Positions 19,276 to 23,310 of a stretch of DNA of 23,310 nucleotides are shown piece after piece. The translations under genes and the position numbers were made by a program. Origin of the DNA: Pelargonium cotyledonis (lineage: Eukaryota > Streptophyta > Magnoliopsida > Geraniales > Geraniaceae); the NCBI GenBank assembly GCA_036897625.1, contig JAYMTA010000894.1:1-23310 (forward strand), in the 5' to 3' direction. Each line of letters opens with the position of its first letter. Position 1 is the stretch's first letter. The notes under the pieces were generated by a model. It saw nothing but the letters and a program-made list of their open reading frames with translations, did not search any database and was not told where the DNA came from.

Positions 19276-22200
19276 ATGTTCTCCAACAACAACATATCAA
19301 TCTCGGTCTCTGACGATGACTCCGACGACCTCGGTCGGATGCGGGCCCGGGCCCGCCGAAAGCGCAAGAAATCCAGCCACCGATTTAGGAACGATCTTCC
19401 TCGCCGAGTTATTAGGAAGCTCGTGCGATGGTGGCCGATCCTCGTCTTTGCTCCGGCCCTAGCATTGCTTCTCTTCGAGGCCTCCAGGATCGGCATGAAA
19501 CCCACTGTGGTCGGGACTGCGGGTCTCAGTTCCGTCAAGAAACCGACGCTGGGGAACGCATCGGTTGGGAATTTGAATCGGCTGGATCCTACGACTCGGG
19601 TGATTGCTGGTGTAAGACAACGTAAGTTTGATTTGAAACTATTTCTTTCGTTCTTTCTTTTGTGTGGAGAATGTGGTGGAAATTTGTTATAAAAAGAATT
19701 TATTTTTAATTTCTGGAGATCAACCTATACTGTCTCATTTGGTTTCAGAGTCAATATGTTGCAATGTGAAGTGCGATTTGTTTTGCTTATATACAGAGAG
19801 TCAGAGATTGATATATTATACATATATTTGGTTGTTTTAGAAATTACTTCACTTATGCTACCTGTTTTGGAATAGCTGTTCTGTGATAGTTGGTTTGATT
19901 AAGCTTCAAAGATCCATACTATATTGGGTAATTTATGTTTTAAGTCACATTTGGATTGAGTTTTGGTCACGAGTCAGTTGTCTACCAGATGAAAGCCCCC
20001 AAAATCCTCCCAAAGGAAGGAAACTATCATTAAGCCCTATACCTTTTTCTGTTCTTGTGTGGTCTTCTGATCCTACTTGCGCTGCTATCTTTAGCAAAAC
20101 TCCTTCCGACACCCAACCTAAGTAAGTCGGTTGCTCTTCGAGGATGAACATTCCCTCTTCCATTGACAATAAATGCAACCTTGAATGTCTTTGAACTGTG
20201 CCCTTTTCCCTCAAGTAGAAGAAGGTATGTTATTTCTGGATGTTTTGAAGCATCCTATATGATGAGTATGAGTCTTAGAGTATGCATTTTTGTTTCAGCT
20301 GTCAGAGATTATAAGGTTTCGTTTGTTGTATGTTTTAAGTTGTTAGCATAGGATCTCTGTCCATGATAGTTGCATCCTTATAGGATGATGACCTTTTCCT
20401 TTACAGTTTACCTTTCTCAAACCTTTCAGTGTTTCATTGTCAGACTTTACTTGGGTTCAATTATTCACAATTACCTCAAATAGATTTTATGGATAGTAGG
20501 GAATACAGAAGACATTGAGGCATCTTAAATTTTGCTAAGAAAACTGTTGTTTGCCTGAGAATTAATTGCAGAAGGAAAAATAGGAGTTATAGACAATTGA
20601 ATTGCTTTATTTTCCACATGTTTCAGCTTTATGAATTGTTAATGTTACTGATCTTTTTTTGTACTCATACTTGCTGACATTCTGTGGACATTGACATCAG
20701 TCATTATGGGATACTTGTTTGTGGATTCCGTCAGGTTGCTTGAAGCTCCTACCTCCTGAAGAACTTCAGCATCTGGATATTCCTTTGGATAAAGAGCCTC
20801 TCAGTCCTATCAAAAAAGTGTTATACATATCTGAGAATGATACACCATATGTAGGAAGAAATGCTACCATCTCTCAACAGCATGGAGAACCCACACGGTT
20901 TAATTTATTTACAGGAAACCAAACCTTTGATCAAAGAGAAAAGAGTTTTAAGGTACAAGCTCCTTCATACTATCTTTGTCCAATTACTGCATAATCGTGG
21001 ACAATGTCTTGTTAAATTTCAAATGGCACTTAAATTTATTTATTTATTTATCTTTTCTTTTGGAAGTAGTAGAGCCTTTTATGTTAGTTCTTGCTCAATG
21101 CTGCCAAAATTTTGATGCTTGCAGGTGAATGAAACTGCTGTAGTTCATTGTGGTTTTTACAGTGAAAATGGTGGATTCAAGATATCTGATGAGGATAAAG
21201 GATACATGCAAACTTGTGAAGTTGTTGTCTCTACTTGTGCATTTGGCGGTGGAGATGATCTTTATCAACCTATTGGAATGTCAGAGGCATCACTTAAAAA
21301 GGTCAGAATCTATGGTGGAGAAAGTTTACGTGCTGGCTTACAAGTGCACTATTGTGTGCATAATATACTTTTTGTTGCAGGTCTGCTATGCTGCTTTCTG
21401 GGATGAAATCACTCTATCGACACAAGAATCACAGGGGCGTAGAATTGGTGGTGACCGATTTATTGGAAAATGGCGCGTCATAGTTGTTAAAAACCTCCCT
21501 TTCACGGAACAAAGGTTGAATGGTAAAATCCCAAAGGTACAAAGTTGTCCATAGCTTCCTATTGTTTCTTAACTTGTTTTTATTTTGAGACATTTTATTT
21601 CTGAAGTTATTACATGCAACTATAGCTAATTCTACTTTAATCTATTGTCACCGCATTGTCCTCTATCATTTCTTTTGTTAGTTGGTAAAAAAAAAATCAT
21701 TTCTGCAGATACCTGAGTGCAATATGTATGAATTTGGTTTCTATTGCTGTTTACTTATTTTTAGCCTTCCAAATAAGTTAAACCTGTTACAACTGGGCAT
21801 GTATTTCCTCTGCATCAGTAAACAGTAAAGTCATGGTTGATCAATTGAATCTCCCAAAATATTGCAATTCATTGCCAAATTCATATGACAAACAGAGTAG
21901 AACACGAATGGCAGGAATATTTTGTAATAGTATGAATCTGTACAAGTATATTAAGTGTGTACATTATTACACCCTGTGGCAACTTGTATTATTGTGATAT
22001 TTTTTTTTTACTTATATGTTAACTTCTCAAATAGTTTGTTAAGGATAATCAGCTTTATTGAAGCTAAAAAGAGCGCCACAAATTTTCTCCGCTTGATGGA
22101 TGTTTTGTTTGTTTGTATTTGTCAAAGTGGACGTCTTTTTTGCTTGGAATTTAAGTTACAAATGCTGATAAAAAACTTGATGAAAAATCCTTTAGAAAAC

Positions 22201-23310
22201 CAGCTAATGATGCACAAAACTTTTTTTTTTTTGATATCATATTCACAAGCTAAATGTGTGACTTTAAAGGAACACAGTAGGTTCTATTACAAAAACCAGA
22301 TGGTGTACTCTGGCAGTTAGAACTATAACGGGATTTCAAATAAGTTAAAAATGTTGATTCTTGGTGCTTGGATTTTCGACGTGTCAGTAAATCCATGGAA
22401 ATTTCGTTTGGTTAATTGAATCTGTGAAAATGAGACCATTGATTGAAAAAGAAATAATGAAAGAACAAATGAGACATAAAGTTGAAACCAAATGGGTGGA
22501 CATATTTTTCAACAAAATGAATTGTGTGTTATTTTCACAGTTCACACCCTTAGACAAACATGCATTCTCGTACACGTGTGCCTGTAAACAGTGGAAGACG
22601 TCTTTGAGAGACAAAATTTAAGTGTTTCCTTGAGCATCATTGTCACATCCACAGTATCATGTGTGATTGCATTATTCCTTTGAGCCTGCTTAGCTATTTC
22701 ATTTATTGTTCATATACTGTTTGGTTTACAGGGATTGAATATTCTATGCATATGCTTGGCTGCTAATATATACTGAACTTTTGTGAATCTAACTATATCT
22801 TATGTGATCAGATGTTGAGTCACCGTCTCTTCCCTCATGCCAAGTATTCTATATGGGTAGACTCGAAGTCTCAGTTTAGAAGGGACCCTTTGGGTGTGCT
22901 GGAAGCCCTTCTATGGCGTTCAAAGTCTGTACTAGCAATCTCAGAACACGGAGCACGCGGTAGTGTGTATGATGAGGCTAAGGCTGTTGTAAAGAAAAAC
23001 AAAGCAACCCCAGAAGAAGTTGAGGTGCAGTTGACTCAATACCGCAAGGATGGTCTCCCCGAGGACAAGAGATTTAATGGGAAGAAAGGTATGTTCTCTT
23101 AATTTCTAATCTTGACATCCTCAGCTTTGAGAGTGATCTAAAGGCTCCAAAGTTATTTTATTAAACTTTGTCCTCCCTTTTGGGGTAAGCAAATTAGAAG
23201 AAACCCAGAAAGCTTCCTTCCACCATATAGGCTAGCAATGCACTAGTTTATAATTCATTGACGGGTTGTTTAAGCTAAACGTAATGACTTTTGACCCGTG
23301 CAGCATTGTC
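19276..23310 (+). CDS. DUF616 type II membrane protein (TOD1/MUCI70-like), 3' truncated by window
   Basis: Exons are 19276-19621, 20735-20952, 21125-21301, 21381-21536, 22812-23088 and 23304 onward, in frame through every junction. About 394 residues are visible and the C-terminus lies outside the window. The N-terminus is acidic (SDDDSDDLG), then strongly basic (RRKRKK), then has one hydrophobic helix (residues ~52-70, WWPILVFAPALALLLFEASR), a type II Golgi-style topology. The luminal DUF616 domain includes HCGFYSENGGF, CEVVVSTCAFGGGDDLYQP, VCYAAFWDEIT, WRVIVVKNLPF, HRLFPHAKYSIWVDSKSQF and ALLWRSKSVLAISEHG. Family members studied in Arabidopsis include TOD1, reported as an alkaline ceramidase affecting turgor, and MUCI70, a probable hexosyltransferase for seed mucilage pectin. 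The activity of this member cannot be decided from sequence. Introns 1 (1113 nt) and 4 (1275 nt) are large. Intron 1 carries a GC-richer island. Confidence 0.92.

Noticed and set aside
22384..22621. Overlapping sense and antisense frames in DUF616 intron 4
   Set aside because: They have AT-rich composition and no recognised domain. Exons 4 and 5 join in frame as a conserved DUF616 segment without them.
1..23310. Operon-like cluster or novel multi-gene system
   Set aside because: The five genes are ordinary single plant loci of unrelated function with their own introns and spacers. The same-strand order alone is not evidence of a system. No CRISPR, tRNA or rRNA genes were seen.

Overview
The window is nuclear DNA of a flowering plant. 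It carries five spliced protein-coding genes, all on the + strand, with GT-AG introns, AT-rich introns and spacers, a nuclear gene for a plastid ribosomal protein with a transit peptide, and plant-specific families (F-box/FBD/LRR, DETOXIFICATION-type MATE, ARIADNE, DUF616). The proteins resemble eudicot, probably rosid, orthologues. I cannot name the species from sequence alone.

Layout: (1) an F-box/FBD/LRR gene similar to Arabidopsis At1g13570, coding 1853-3595 in three exons, with a probable non-coding first exon ending at 677; (2) a MATE/DETOXIFICATION transporter, coding 5001-7559 in nine exons; (3) nuclear-encoded plastid ribosomal protein S9 (uS9c), 9979-11846 in two exons; (4) an ARIADNE RING-between-RING E3 ubiquitin ligase closest to ARI2, 13392-18277 in seven exons including a 33-nt microexon; (5) a type II membrane protein of the DUF616 (TOD1/MUCI70-like) family, starting at 19276 and running off the right edge. 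All junctions given were read by eye and keep frame across every intron.

The genes do not form a pathway or cluster. They are independent loci: protein turnover (F-box, ARI), transport (MATE), plastid translation (S9) and probable endomembrane glycan or lipid metabolism (DUF616).

The spacers are more informative than the genes. About 3745-3890 holds a decayed piece of an F-box exon like the upstream gene, with an in-frame stop and a six-codon deletion. About 8020-8350 holds a decayed tandem copy of the 3' end of the MATE gene, missing the last intron and most of the last exon. About 4419-4588 is an inverted-repeat element. About 8746-9360 looks like a minus-strand retroposon ending in a poly(A) tract. 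Several microsatellites and short tandem duplications lie in introns and UTRs.

I found no evidence of a previously undescribed biological system. The best leads are the two gene relics, the retroposon-like element, a GC-richer island inside a DUF616 intron, and the non-canonical residue next to the catalytic cysteine of the ARI protein.
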